64,000 nucleotides of DNA from Saccoglossus kowalevskii (Eukaryota > Hemichordata > Enteropneusta > Harrimaniidae), in NCBI RefSeq assembly GCF_000003605.2, contig NW_003117245.1, positions 18,388 through 82,387 on the forward strand, in the 5' to 3' direction. Position 1 is the stretch's first letter. Each line of letters opens with the position of its first letter. Shown here piece after piece: positions 26,601 to 40,157 of the stretch. The notes beneath the pieces were generated by a model. The model worked only from the letters and a program-made list of their open reading frames with translations, was not told where the DNA came from and made no database searches. Made by a program: the position numbers and the translations under genes.

Positions 26601-28535
26601 ATACACTGTACAGCCCACTAGACTACAAACCAGTCTCACAGCATGACATACACTGTAGAGCCCAGTAGTCGTACTGCATGGCATACACTGTACAGCCCAG
26701 AAGGCTATATACCAGTCTTACTTCATGGCAAACGCTGTACAGCCCAGTTGGGCTACAAACTAGTCTCACTGCATGGCATACACTGTACAGCCCAGTAGGG
26801 CTACAAACCAGTCTTACTGCATGGCATACTCTGTACAGCCCAGTTGAGCTACAAACTAGTCTTACTGCATGGCATACTCTGTACAGCCCAGTTGAGCTAC
26901 AAACTAGTCTTACTGCATGGTATACACTGTACAGCCCAGTAGGGCTACAAATCAGTTTTACTGCTTGGCATACACTGTACAGCCCAGTTGGGCTACAAAC
27001 CTGTCTTACTGCATGGCATACACTGTACAGCCCAGTAGGGCTACATACCAGGCTTACTGCATGGAATACACTGTACAGCCCAGTAGGGCTACAAACTAGT
27101 CTTACTGCATGGTATACACTGTACAGCCCAGTAGGACTACAAACCAGTCTTACTGCATGACATACGCTGTACAGCCCAGTTGGGCTACATACCAATCTTA
27201 CTTCATGGCATACGCTGTACATTCCAGTTGGGATACAAACTAGTCTTACTACATGACATACACTGTACAGCCCACTAGGACTACAAACCAGTCTCACAGC
27301 ATGACATACACTGTAAAGCCCAGTAGGTCGTACTGCATGGCATACACTGTACAGCCCAGAAGGGCTACATACCAGTCTTACTTCATGGCAAACGCTGTAC
27401 AGCCCAGTTGGGCTACAAACTAGTCTCACTGCATGGCATACACTGTACAGCCCAGTAGGGCTACAAACCAGTCTTACTGCATGGCATACTCTGTACAGCC
27501 CAGTAGGGCTACATACCAGTCTTACTTCATGGCAAACGCTGTACAGCCCAGTTGGGCTACAAACTAGTCTACTGCATGGCATACACTGTACTGCCCAGTA
27601 GAGCTACAAACCAGTCTTACTGCATTGCATACATTGTACAGCCCAGTCGGGCGTCAAACCAGTCTTACTGCATGGCATATACTGTACTGTCCAGTAGAGC
27701 TACAAACCAGTCTTACTGCATGGCATACACTGTACAGCCCAGTAGGGCTACAAATCAGTTTTACTGCTTGGCATACACTGTACAGCCCAGTTGGGCTACA
27801 AACCTGTCTTACTGCATGGCATACACTGTACAGCCCAGTAGGGCTACATACCAGGCTTACTGCATGGAATACACTGTGCAGCCCAGTAGGGCTACAAACT
27901 AGTCTTACTGCATGGTATACACTGTACAGCCCAGTAGGACTACAAACCAGTCTTACTGCATGACATACGCTGTACAGCCCAGTTGGGCTACATACCAATC
28001 TTACTGCATGGCATACACTGTATTGCCCAGTAGAGCTACAAACCAGTCTTACTGCTTGGCATACACTGTACAGCCCAGTTGGGCTACAAACCTGTCTTAC
28101 TGCATGGCATACACTGTACAGCCCAGTAGGGCTACATACCAGGCTTACTGCATGGAATACACTGTACAGCCCAGTAGGGCTACAAATCAGTTTTACTGCT
28201 TGGCATACACTGTACAGCCCAGTTGGTCTACAAACCTGTCTTACTGCATGGCATACACTGTACAGCCCAGTAGGGCTACATACCAGGCTTACTGCATGGA
28301 ATACACTGTACAGCCCAGTAGGGCTACAAACTAGTCTTACTGCATGGTATACACTGTACAGCCAAGTAGGACTACAAACCAGTCTTACTGCGTGACATAC
28401 GTTGTACAGCCCAGTTGGGCTACATACCAATCTTACTGCATGGCATACACTGTACTGCCCAGTAGAGCTACAAACCAGTCTTACTGCATTGCATACATTG
28501 TACAGCCCAGTCGGGCGTCAAACCAGTCTTACTGC
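23690..28535 (+). repeat. Alpha mosaic region 6a
   Basis: J units start near 24027, 25647, 26548 and 27205. Around 24000 the I and J units carry gamma-associated changes (GCCCCGTTGGGC, CATACACTGTACATTCC), as at 48960, 54450 and 60560. D-E-F and E-F-G runs are tandemly repeated at 24500-25100 and 27700-28340. A cluster of single-base deletions lies at 26617-26705. Confidence 0.84.
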
Positions 28536-28967
28536 ATGGCATACTCTGTACAGCCCAGTAGGACTACAAACCAGTTTTACTGCATGGCATACACTGTACA
28601 GCGCAGTAGAACTACAAACCAGTCTTACTGCATGGCATACACTGTACAGCTCAGTTGGGCTACAAACCAGTCTTACTGTATGGCATACTCTGTACAGCCC
28701 AGTAGGACTACAAACCAGTCTTACTGCATGACATACACTGTACAGCTCAGTTGGGCTACAAACCAGTCTTACTGTATGGCATACTCTGTACAGCCCAGTA
28801 GGACTACAAACCAGTCTTACTTTATGGCATACACTGTACAGCTCAGTTGGGCTACAAACCAGTCTTACTGTATGGCATACTCTGTACAGCCCAGTAGGAC
28901 TACAAACCAGTCTTACTTTATGGCATACACTGTACAGCTCAGTTGGGTTACAAATCAGTTTTACTGC
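28536..28967 (+). repeat. Delta expansion: 96-bp dimer sub-array
   Basis: From 28632 a unit with CAGCTCAGTTGGGC alternates with a CTCTGTACAGCCC...AGGACTAC unit for about three and a half dimers. The same alternation appears at 11640-11879 and 12492-12683. It is a local 96-bp higher-order repeat within the 804-bp scheme. Confidence 0.82.
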
Positions 28968-30250
28968 TTGGCATACACTGTACAGCCCAGTTGGGCTACA
29001 AACCTGTCTTACTGCATGGTATACACTGTACAGCCCAGTAGGGCTACAAACCTGTCTTACTGCATGGCATACACTGTACAGCCCAGTAGGACTATAAACC
29101 TGTCTTACTGCATGACATACGCTGTACAGCCCAGTTGGGCTACATACCAATCTTACTTCATGGCATACGCTGTACATTCCAGTTGGGATACAAACTAGTC
29201 TTACTACATGACATACACTGTACAGCCCACTAGGACTACAAACCAGTCTCACAGCATGACATACACTGTAAAGCCCAGTAGGTCGTACTGCATGGCATAC
29301 ACTGTACAGCCCAGAAGGGCTACATACCAGTCTTACTTCATGGCAAACGCTGTACAGCCCAGTTGGGCTACAAACTAGTCTCACTGCATGGCATACACTG
29401 TACAGCCCAGTAGGGCTACAAACCAGTCTTACTACATGGCATACTCTGTACAGCCCAGTAGGGCTACATACCAGTCTTACTTCATGGCAAACGCTGTACA
29501 GCCCAGTTGGGCTACAAACTAGTCTTACTGCATGGCATACACTGTACTGCCCAGTAGAGCTACAAACCAGTCTTACTGCATTGCATACAGTGTACAGCCC
29601 AGTCGGGCGTCAAACCAGTCTTACTGCATGGCATATACTGTACTGTCCAGTAGAGCTACAAACCAGTCTTACTGCATGGCATACACTGTACAGCCCAGTA
29701 GGGCTACAAATCAGTTTTACTGCTTGGCATACACTGTACAGCCCAGTTGGGCTACAAACCTGTCTTACTGCATGGCATACACTGTACAGCCCAGTAGGGC
29801 TACATACCAGGCTTACTGCATGGAATACACTGTACAGCCCAGTAGGGCTACAAACTAGTCTTACTGCATGGTATACACTGTACAGCCCAGTAGGACTACA
29901 AACCAGTCTTACTGCATGACATACGCTGTACAGCCCAGTTGGGCTACATACCATTCTTACTGCATGGCATACACTGTACTGCCCAGTAGAGCTACAAACC
30001 AGTCTTACTGCTTGGCATACACTGTACAGCCCAGTTGGGCTACAAACCTGTCTTACTGCATGGCATACACTGTACAGCTCAGTAGGGCTACATACCAGCT
30101 TACTGCATGGCATACACTGTACAGCCCAGTAGGGCTACAAATCAGTTTTACTGCTTGGCATACACTGTACAGCCCAGTTGGGCTACAAACCTGTCATACT
30201 GCATGGCATACACTGTACAGCCCAGTAGAGCTACAAACCAGTCTTACTGC
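28968..30250 (+). repeat. Alpha mosaic region 6b
   Basis: E and H units lead to I, J (29160), K, L, M, N, O, P, N, then A-I again from 29532. Near 30100 a single-base deletion (ACCAGCTTACTGC) breaks the plus frame. It ends in D, E and an AGTAGAGC unit before the beta entry unit at 30251. Confidence 0.82.
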
Positions 30251-32098
30251 GTGGCATACACTGTATAGCCCAGTTGGGCTACAAACCAGTCTTACTGCAT
30301 GGCATACACTGTACAGCCCATTAGGACTACAAACCATTCTTACTGCATGGCATACTCTGTACAGCTCAGTTGGGCTACAAACCATTCTTACTGTATGGCA
30401 TACTCTGTACAGCCCATTAGGACTACAAACCAGTCTTACTGCATGGCATACTCTGTACAGCCCAGTAAGACTACAAACCAGTTTTACTGCATGGCATACA
30501 CTGTACGGCCCAGTAAAACTACAAACCAGTCTTACTGCATGGCATACACTGTACAGCTCATATGGGCTACAAACCAGTCTTACTGTATGGCATACTCTGT
30601 ACAGCCCAGTAGGACTACAAACCAGTCTTAATGCATGGCATACTCTGTACAGCCCAGTAGGACTACAAACCAGTCTTACTGCGTGGCATACTCTGTACAG
30701 CCCAGTGGGCTACAAACTAGTCGTACTGCATGGCATACACTGTACAGCCCAGTAGGACTACAAACCAGTTTTACTGCATGGTATACACTGTACAGCCCAG
30801 TATGGCTACAAAACAGTCTTATTGCATGGCATACTCAGTACAGCCCAGTTCGGCTACAAACTAGTCTTACTGCATGGCATACTCTGTACAGCCCAGTAGA
30901 GCTAAAAACCAGTCTCACTGCATGGCATACACTGTACAGCCCAGTAGAGCTACAAATCAGTCTTACTGCATGGTATACACTGTACTGCCCAGTAGAGCTA
31001 CAAACCAGTCTAACTGCATGGCATACACTGTACAGCCCAGTAGGGCTACAAACCAGTCTTACTGCATGGAATACACTGTACAGCCCAGTTGGGCTACACA
31101 CCAGTCTTACTGCATGGCATACTCTGTACAGCCCAGTAGGACTACAAACCAGTTTTACTGCATGGCATACTCTGTACAGCCCAGTAGGACTACAAACCAG
31201 TCTTACTGCATGGCATACTCTGTACAGCCCAGTAGTAATACAAACCAGTCTTACTGCATGGCATACTCTGTACAGCCCAGTAGGACTACAAACCAGTTTT
31301 ACTGCATGGCATACTCTGTACAGCCCAGTAGGACTACAAACCAGTTTTACTGCATGGCATACTCTGTACAGCCCAGTAGTACTACAAACCAGTTTTACTG
31401 CATGGCATACTCTGTACAGCCCAGTAGGACTACAAACCAGTCTACTGCATGGCATACACTGTACTGCCCAGTAGAGCTACAAACCAGTCTTACTGCATGG
31501 CATACACTGTACAGCCCAGTAGGGCTACATACCAGTCTTACTGCATGGCATACACTGTACTGCCCAGTAGAGCTACAAACTAGTCTCACTGCATGGCATA
31601 CACTGTACAGCCCAGTAGGGCTACAAACTAGTCTTACTGCATGGCATACACTGTACAGCCCAGTAGGACTACAAACCAGTCTTACTGCATGGCATACACT
31701 GTACAGCCCAGTAGGGCTACATACCAGTCTTACTGCATGGCATACACTGTACTGCCCAGTAGAGCTACAAACCAGTCTTACTGCATTGCATACATTGTAC
31801 AGCCCAGTCGGGCGTCAAACCAGTCTTACTGCATGGCATACACTGTACAGCCCAGTAGAGCTACAAACCAGTCTTACTGCATGACATACGCTGTACAGCC
31901 CAGTAGGACTACAAACCAGTCTTACTGCATGGTATACACTGTACAGCCCAGTAGAGCTACAAACCAGTCTTACTGCATGGCATACACTGTACAGCCCAGT
32001 AGGGCTACATACCAGTCTTACTTCATGGCAAACGCTGTACAGCCCAGTTGGGCTACAAACTAGTCTTACTGCTTGGTATACACTGTACAGCCCAGTTG
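30251..32098 (+). repeat. Beta segment with delta expansions
   Basis: The beta entry unit (30251) is followed not by the 47-bp unit but by eight or nine units of AGGACTAC / CTCAGTTGGGC type, several with CCCATTAGGAC or AGTAAGAC changes. At 30730-31113 the middle of beta returns (ACTAGTCGTAC, CTCAGTACAG, CAGTCTAACTGC). At 31114-31448 one unit is repeated seven times. Mixed O, A and P-type units then lead through CTTGGTATAC to the gamma core at 32099. Confidence 0.8.
31114..31448 (+). repeat. Delta run: seven near-identical monomers
   Basis: Seven consecutive units carry CATACTCTGTACAGCCC with AGGACTAC or AGTACTAC/AGTAATAC. The order of the last four full units matches 54991-55182 at an offset of 23,733 bp. 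The final unit is one base short (CAGTCTACTGC). Single-monomer homogenisation like this contrasts with the ordered HOR elsewhere. Confidence 0.85.
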
Positions 32099-32151
32099 GG
32101 CTACAAACTGGCCTTACCTAACTGTTCGACATATTTGGTACATCCAAGTTG
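32099..32151 (+). repeat. Gamma core 3 (53 bp, type A)
   Basis: It is preceded by an N-type unit and CTTGGTATAC. The tail (to about 32740) has the CAGCAGGG unit but lacks the CCTAGTAGGAC unit, so it is 48 bp shorter than the common form. One tail unit reads CAGTTAGGC (near 32535). Confidence 0.9.
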
Positions 32152-32739
32152 GGCTATAAACCATTCTTACTGCATGGGATACTCTGTACAGCCCAGTAGG
32201 GCTTACAAACCAGTCTTACTGCATTGCATACATTGTATAACCCCGTAGGACTACAAACCAGTCTTACTGCATGGCATACACTGTACAGCCCAGTAGGGCT
32301 ACATACCAGTCTTACTGCATGGCATACACTGTACAGCCCAGCAGGGCTACATACCAGTCTCACTGCATGGCATACACTGTACAGCCCAGTAGGACTAAAC
32401 CAGTTTTACTGCATGGCATACACTGTACAGCCCAGTAGGGCTACAAACCAGTCTTACTGCATGGCATGCTCTGTACAGCCCAGTAGGGCTACATACCAGT
32501 CATTACTTCATGGCAAACGCTGTACAGCCCAGTTAGGCTACAAACTAGTCTCACTGCATGGCATACACTGTACAGCCCAGTAGGGCTACAAACCAGTCTT
32601 ACTGCATGGCATACACTGTACAGCCCAGTAGGACTACAAAACAGTCTTACTGCATGGCATACAATGTACAGCCCAGTTGGGCTACAAACTAGTCTTACTT
32701 CATGGCATACTCTGTACAGCCCAGTTGGGCTACAAACTA

Positions 32740-33600
32740 GTCTCACTGCATGGCATACACTGTACAGCCAGTAGAGCTACAAACCAGTCTTACTGCATGG
32801 CATACACTGTACTGCCCAGTAGAGCTACAAACCAGTCTTACTGCATTGCATACACTGTACAGCCCAGTAGAGCTACAAATCAGTTTTACTGCTTGGCATA
32901 CACTGTACAGCCCAGTAGGGCTACAAATCAGTTTTACTGCTTGGCATACACTGTACAGCCCAGTTGGGCTACAAACCTGTCTTACTGCATGGGATACACT
33001 GTACAGCCCAGTAGGACTACATACCAGGCTTACTGCATGGAATACACTGTACAGCCCAGTAGGGCTACAAACTAGTCTTACTGCATGGTATACACTGTAC
33101 AGCCCAGTAGGACTACAAACCAGTTTTACTGCATGACATACGCTGTACAGCCCAGTTGGGCTACATACCAATCTTACTTCATGGCATACGCTGTACATTC
33201 CAGTTGGGATACAAACTAGTCTTACTACATGACATACACTGTACAGCCCACTAGGACTACAAACCAGTCTCACAGCATGACATACACTGTAGAGCCCAGT
33301 AGGTCGTACTGCATGGCATACACTGTACAGCCCAGAAGGGCTATATACCAGTCTTACTTCATGGCAAACGCTGTACAGCCCAGTTGGGCTACAAACTAGT
33401 CTCACTGCATGGCATACACTGTACAGCCCAGTAGGGCTACAAACCAGTCTTACTGCATGGCATACTCTGTACAGCCCAGTAGGGCTACATACCAGTCTTA
33501 CTTCATGGCAAACGCTGTACAGCCCAGTTGGGCTACAAACTAGTCTCACTGCATGGCATACACTGTACAGTCAAGTGGGGCTACAAACCAGTCTTACTGC
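32740..33600 (+). repeat. Alpha mosaic region 7
   Basis: It closely follows the layout of 16391-17030: A, a B/D hybrid (TTGCATACACTG), D, E, F, G, H, I, J (33181), K, L with GTAGAGCCC, M, N, O, P, N. A one-base-short unit (ACAGCCAGTAGAGC, near 32766) lies at the start and an unusual AGTCAAGTGGGGC unit near 33570 just before beta. Confidence 0.83.
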
Positions 33601-33837
33601 GTGGCATACACTGTATAGCCCAGTTGGGCTACATACCAATATTACTGCAGGGCATACACTGTACAGTCAGTTGGGCTACAAACTAGTCTTACTGCATGGC
33701 ATACTCTGTACAGCCCAGTATGGCTACAAACTAGTCTTACTGCATGGCATACTCTGTACAGCCCAGTATGGCTAAAAACCAGTCTTACTGCATGGCATAC
33801 ACTGTACAGCCCAGTAGAGCTACAAACCAGTCTTACT
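33601..33837 (+). repeat. Partial beta segment ending in CTGTCGGC
   Basis: The entry unit lies at 33601, the 47-bp unit at 33649-33695, CAGTATGGC at 33696, CAGTATGGCTAAAAACC at 33744 and AGTAGAGC at 33792. The next unit begins CTGTCGGCATAC, the same one-base-short start as at 17193, and continues as alpha A. Confidence 0.84.
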
Positions 33838-35362
33838 GTCGGCATACACTGTACTGCCCAGTAGAGCTACAAACCAGTCTTACTGCATGGTATACACTGT
33901 ACAGCCCAGTAGGACTACAAACCAGTCTTACTGCATGACATACGCTGTACAGCCCAGTTGGGCTACATACCAATCTTACTGCATGGCATACACTGTACTG
34001 CCCAGTAGAGCTACAAACCAGTCTTACTGCATGGCATATACTGTACTGTCCAGTAGAGCTACAAACCAGTCTTACTGCATGGCATACACTGTACAGCCCA
34101 GTAGGGCTACAAATCAGTTTTACTGCTTGGCATACACTGTACAGCCCAGTTGGGCTACAAACCTGTCTTACTGCATGGCATACACTGTACAGCCCAGTAG
34201 GGCTACATACCAGGCTTACTGCATGGAATACACTGTACAGCCCAGAAGGGCTACAAATCAGTTTTACTGCTTGGCATACACTGTACCGCCCAGTTGGGCT
34301 ACAAACCTGCCTTACTGCATGGCATACACTGTACAGCCCAGTAGGGCTACATACCAGGCTTACTGCATGGAATACACTGTACAGCCCAGTAGGGCTACAA
34401 ACTAGTCTTACTGCATGGTATACACTGTACAGCCAAGTAGGACTACAAACCAGTCTTACTGCATGACATGCGCTGTACAGCCCAGTTGGGCTACATACCA
34501 ATCTTACTGCATGGCATACACTGTACTGCCCAGTAGAGCTACAAACCAGTCTTACTGCATTGCATACATTGTACAGCCCAGTAGGGCTACAAATCAGTTT
34601 TACTGCTTGGCATAAACTGTACAGCCCAGTTGGGCTACAAACCTATCTTACTGCATGGCATACACTGTACAGCCCAGTAGGGCTACATACCAGGCTTACT
34701 GCATGGAATACACTGTACAGCCCAGTATGGCTACAAACTAGTCTTACTGCATGGTATACACTGTACAGCCCAGTAGGACTACAAACCAGTCTTACTGCAT
34801 GACATACGCTGTACAGCCCAGTTGGGCTACATACCAATCTTACTTCATGGCATACGCTGTACATTCCAGTTGGGATACAAACTAGTCTTACTACATGACA
34901 TACACTGTACAGCCCACTAGGACTACAAACCAGTCTCACAGCATGACATACACTGTAGAGCCCAGTAGGTCGTACTGCATGGCATACACTGTACAGCCCA
35001 GAAGGGCTATATACCAGTCTTACTTCATGGCAAACGCTGTACAGCCCAGTTGGGCTACAAACTAGTCTCACTGCATGGCATACACTGTACAGCCCAGTAG
35101 GGCTACAAACCAGTCTTACTGCATGGCATACACTGTACAGCCCAGTAGGGCTACATACCAGGCTTACTGCATGGAATACACTTTACAGGCCAGTAGGACT
35201 ACAAACCAATCTTACTGCATGGCATACACTTTACAGCCCAGTTGGGATACATACCAGTCTTACTTCATGGCATACACTGTACAGCCCAGTTGGTCTACAA
35301 ACCAGTCATACTGCATGGCATACACTGTACAGCCAAGTAGGGCTACAAACCAGTCTTACTGC
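33838..35362 (+). repeat. Alpha mosaic region 8
   Basis: A, H, I, A, C, D, E, F, D, E, F, G, H, I and so on, with J at 34847 and L near 34942. One E unit reads GTACCGCCC (34285). Near 35180-35280 a rare pair of CTTTACAG units occurs, seen otherwise near 2770 and 4070. Confidence 0.82.
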
Positions 35363-36259
35363 GTGGCATACACTGTATAGCCCAGTTGGGCTACATACCA
35401 GTCTTACTGCAGGGCATACACTGTACAGTCAGTTGGGCTACAAACTAGTCTTACTGCATGGCATACTCTGTACAGCCCAGTATGACTACAAACTAGTCTT
35501 ACTGCATGGCATACTCTGTACAGCCCAGTATGTCTAAAAACCAGTCTTACTGCATGGCATACACTGTACAGCCCAGTAGAGCTACAAACCAGTCTTACTG
35601 CATGGCATACACTGTACTGCCCAGTAGAGCTACAAACCAGTCTTACTGCATGGTATACACTGTACAGCCCAGTAGGGCTACACACCAGTCTTACTGCATG
35701 GCATACTCTGTACAGCCCAGTTGGGCTACACACCAGTCTTACCTCATGGCATACACTGTACAGCCCAGTTGGGCTACAAACTAGTCGTACTGCATGGCAT
35801 ACACTGTACAGCCCAGTAGGACTACAAACCAGTTTTACTGCATGGCATACACTGTACAGCCCAGTATGGCTACAAAACAGTCTTATTGCATGGCATACTC
35901 AGTACAGCCCAGTTCGGCTACAAACTAGTCTTACTGCATGGCATACTCTGTACAGCCCAGTAGGGCTAAAAACCAGTCTCACTGCATGGCATACACTGTA
36001 CAGCCCAGTAGAGCTACAAATCAGTCTTACTGCATGGTATACACTGTACTGCCCAGTAGAGCTACAAACCAGTCTAACTGCATGGCATACACTGTACAGC
36101 CCAGTAGGGCTACAAACCAGTCTTACTGCATGGAATACACTGTACAGCCCAGTTGGGCTACACACCAGTCTTACTGCATGGCATACTCTGTACAGCCCAG
36201 TTGTGCGACACACCAGTCCTACCTCATGGCATACACTGTACAGCCCAGTTGGACTACAC
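35363..36259 (+). repeat. Beta segment, nearly complete
   Basis: The entry unit (35363), a 47-bp unit (35411-35457), CAGTATGAC, CAGTATGTCTAAAAACC, AGTAGAGC, CTACACACC, CTTACCTCATGG, ACTAGTCGTAC, CTTATTGC, CTCAGTACAG, CAGTCTAACTGC and TTGTGCGACACACC are all present. It does not run into a gamma core but into the mixed region after 36259. Confidence 0.86.
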
Positions 36260-37090
36260 ACCAGTCTTACTGCATGGTATACACTGTACAGCCCAGTAGT
36301 ACTACAAACCTGTCATACTGCTTGGCATACACTGTACAGCCTAGTAGGACTACATACCAGTCTTACTGCATGGCATACACTTGTACAGCCCCGTAGTACT
36401 ACAAACCAGTCTTACTGCATGGCATACTCTGTACAGCCCAGTAGACTACAAACCAGTTTTACTGCATGGGCATACTCTGTACAGCCCAGTAGGACTACAA
36501 ACCAGTCTTACTGCATGGCATACTCTGTACAGCGCAGTAGGACTACAAACCAGTCTTACTGCATGGCATACACTGTACAGCCCAGTAGGGCTACAAACCA
36601 GTCTTACTGCATGGCATACTCTGTACAGCCCAGTAGGACTACAAACCAGTCTTACTGCATGGCATACTCTGTACAGCCCAGTAGGACTACAAACCAGTCT
36701 TACTGCGTGGCATACTCTGTTCAGCCCAGTAGGACTACAAACCAGTTTTACTGCATGTCATACACTGTACAGCGCAGTAGAACTACAAACCAGTCTTACT
36801 GCATGACATACGCTGTACAGCCCAGTTGGGCTACAAACCAGTCTTACTGCATTGCATACATTGTACAGCCCAGTCGGGCGTCAAACCAGTCTTACTGCAT
36901 GGCATACACTGTACTGTCCAGTAGAGCTACAAACCAGTCTTACTGCATGGCATACACTGTACAGCCCAGTAGGGCTACAAATCAGTTTTACTGCTTGGCA
37001 TACACTGTACAGCCCAGTTGGGCTACAAACCTGTCATACTGCATGGCATACACTGTACAGCCAAGTAGGGCTACAAACCAGTCTTACTGC
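36260..37090 (+). repeat. Mixed delta/alpha stretch
   Basis: Units with AGTACTAC and CTTGGCATAC (36290-36360) are followed by about nine AGGACTAC units, including CAGCGCAGTAGGAC/GAAC types, then by I, B, C, D, E and a CCAAGTAGGG unit. Single-base indels lie near 36371 (CACTTGTAC), 36440 (AGTAGACTAC) and 36468 (ATGGGCATAC). Confidence 0.8.
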
Positions 37091-37931
37091 GTGGCATACA
37101 CTGTACAGCCAAGTAGGGCTACAAACCAATATTACTGCAGGGCATACACTGCACAGTCAGTTGGGCTACAAACCAGTCTTACTGCATGGCATACTCTGTA
37201 CAGCCCAGTATGGCTACAAACTAGTCTTACTGCATGGCATACTCTGTACAGCCCAGTATGGCTAAAAACCAGTCTTACTGCATGGCATACACTGTACAGC
37301 CCAGTAGAGCTACAAACCAGTCTTACTGCATGGCATACACTGTACTGCCCAGTAGAGCTACAAACCAGTCTTACTGCATGGTATACACTGTACAGCCCAG
37401 TAGGGCTACACACCAGTCTTACTGCATGGCATACTCTGTACAGCCCAGTTGGGCTACACACCAGTCTTACCTCATGGCATACACTGTACAGCCCAGTTGG
37501 GCTACAAACTAGTCTTACTGCATGGCATAATCTGTACAGCCCAGTAGGGCTAAAAACCAGTCTCACTGCATGGCATACACTGTACAGCCCAGTAGAGCTA
37601 CAAATCAGTCTTACTGCATGGTATACACTGTACTGCCCAGTAGAGCTACAAACCAGTCTAACTGCATAGCATACACTGTACAGCCCAGTAGGGCTACAAA
37701 CCAGTCTTTCTGCATGGAATACACTGTACAGCCCAGTTGGGCTACACACCAGTCTTACTGCATGGCATACTCTGTACAGCCCAGTTGTGCGACACACCAG
37801 TCCTACCTCATGGCATACACTGTACAGCCCAGTTGGGCTACACACCAGTCTTACTGCATGGCATACACTGTACAGCCCAGTTGGGCTACAAACTAGTCGT
37901 ACTGCATGGTATACACTGTACAGCCCAGTTG
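37091..37931 (+). repeat. Beta segment leading to a gamma core
   Basis: The entry unit lies at 37091; the second unit reads CTGCACAGTCAG and is 47 bp. The ACTAGTCGTAC / CTTATTGC / CTCAGTACAG part is missing: after CTTACCTCATGG the order jumps to CATAATCTG and CAGTCTAACTGC. TTGTGCGACACACC lies near 37783. It ends ACTAGTCGTACTGC-ATGGTATAC before core 4. Confidence 0.86.
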
Positions 37932-37984
37932 GGCTACAAAATGGCCTTACCTAACTGTTCGACATATTTGGTACATCCAAGTTG
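37932..37984 (+). repeat. Gamma core 4 (53 bp, type B)
   Basis: Type B is marked by AAAATGGCC (type A has AAACTGGCC) and by the following unit reading GATATTCTGTACTGCCC with AGTGCTTAC. A short type-B tail with TGCATTGCATACATTG twice and ACAATGTACAG (near 38160) leads to core 5 after 342 bp. Confidence 0.9.
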
Positions 37985-38273
37985 GGCTATAAACCATTCT
38001 TACAGCATGAGATATTCTGTACTGCCCAGTAGTGCTTACAAACCAGTCTTACTGCATTGCATACATTGTACAGCCCAGTAGAGCGTCAAACCAGTCTTAC
38101 TGCATTGCATACATTGTATAGCCCCGTAGGGCTACAAACCAGTCTTACTGCATGGCATACAATGTACAGCCCAGTTGGGCTACAAACTAGTCTTACTGCA
38201 TGGCATACTCTGTACAGCCCAGTTGGGCTACAAACTAGTCTTACTGCTTGGTATACACTGTACAGCCCAGTTG

Positions 38274-38326
38274 GGCTACAAACTGGCCTTACCTAACTGT
38301 TCGACATATTTGGTACATCCAAGTTG
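38274..38326 (+). repeat. Gamma core 5 (53 bp, type A)
   Basis: It is the second member of a B-A pair. The tail continues to about 38890, with TACAATTCAG near 38428 and a merged unit (AGGTCTATATACCAGTCATTAC, near 38659) that shortens it by 48 bp. Confidence 0.9.
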
Positions 38327-38889
38327 GGCTATAAACCATTCTTACTGCATGGGATACTCTGTACAGCCCAGTAGGGCTTACAAACCAGTCTTACTGCATT
38401 GCATACATTGTATAACCCCGTAGGACTACAATTCAGTCTTACTGCATGGCATACACTGTACAGCCCAGTAGGGCTACATACCAGTCTTACTGCATGGCAT
38501 ACACTGTACAGCCTAGTAGGACTACAAAACAGTCTTACTGCATGGCATACACTGTACAGCCTAGCAGGGCTACATACCAGTCTCACTGCATGGCATACAC
38601 TGTACAGCCCAGTAGGACTAAACCAGTTTTACTGCATGGCATACACTGTACAGCCCAGTAGGTCTATATACCAGTCATTACTTCATGGCAAACGCTGTAC
38701 AGCCCAGTTGGGCTACAAACTAGTCTCACTGCATGGCATACACTGTACAGCCCAGTAGGGCTACAAACCAGTCTTACTGCATGGCATACACTGTACAGGC
38801 CAGTAGGACTACAAAACAGTCTTACTGCATGGCATACAATGTACAGCCCAGTTGGGCTACAAACTAGTCTTACTGCATGGCATACTCTG

Positions 38890-40157
38890 TACAGCCCAGT
38901 TGGGCTACAAACTAGTCTTACTGCATGGTATACACTGTACAGCCCAGTTGGGCTACAAACCTGTCTTACTGCATGGCATACACTGTACAGCCCAGTAGGG
39001 CTACATACCAGGCTTACTGCATGGAATACACTGTACAGCCCAGTAGGGCTACAAACTAGTCTTACTGCATGGTATACACTGTACAGCCCAGTAGGACTAC
39101 AAACCAGTCTTACTGCATGACATACGCTGTACAGCCCAGTTGGGCTACATACCAATCTTACTTCATGGCATACGCTGTACATTCCAGTTGGGATACAAAC
39201 TAGTCTTACTACATGACATACACTGTACAGCCCACTAGGACTACAAACCAGTCTCACAGCATGACATACACTGTAAAGCCCAGTAGGTCGTACTGCATAG
39301 CATACACTGTACAGCCCAGAAGGGCTACATACCTGTCTTACTTCATGGCAAACGCTGTACAGCCCAGTCGGGCTACAAACTAGTCTCACTGCATGGCATA
39401 CACTGTACAGCCCAGTAGGGCTACAAACCAGTCTTACTGCATGGCATACTCTGTACAGCCCAGTAGGGCTACATACCAGTCTTACTGCTTGGCATACACT
39501 GTACAGCCCAGTTGGGCTACAAACTAGTCTTACTGCATGGCATACTCTGTACAGCCCAGTTGGGCTACAAACTAGTCTTACTGCATGGTATACACTGTAC
39601 AGCCCAGTAGGGCTACAAATCAGTTTTACTGCTTGGCATACACTGTACAGCCCAGTTGGGCTACAAACCTGTCTTACTGCATGGCATACACTGTACTGCC
39701 CAGTAGAGCTACAAACCAGTCTTACTGCATGGAATACACTGTACAGCCCAGTAGGGCTACAAACCAGTCTTACTGCATGGTATACACTGTACAGCCCAGT
39801 AGGGCTACAAATCAGTTTTACTGCTTGGCATACACTGTACAGCCCAGTTGGGCTACAAACCTGTCTTACTGCATGGCATACACTGTACTGCCCAGTAGAG
39901 CTACATACCAGCTTACTGCATGGATACACTGTACAGCCCAGTAGGGCTACAAACTAGTCTTACTGCATGGTATACACTGTACAGCCCAGTTGGGCTACAA
40001 ACCAGTCTACTGCATGGCATACGCTGTACAGCCCAGTTGGGCTACATACCAGTCTTACTTCATGGCATACGCTGTACATTCCAGTTGGGATACAAACTAG
40101 TCTTACTACATGACATACACTGTACAGCCCACTAGGACTACAAACCAGTCTTACAGC
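38890..40157 (+). repeat. Alpha mosaic region 9
   Basis: J units lie at 39165 and about 40062. The marks CATAGCATAC and CAGTCGGGC near 39297-39370 are shared with 13150-13220, implying copied segments. Between 39895 and 40015 three single-base deletions occur (ACCAGCTTAC, ATGGATACAC, CAGTCTACTGC). Confidence 0.83.
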
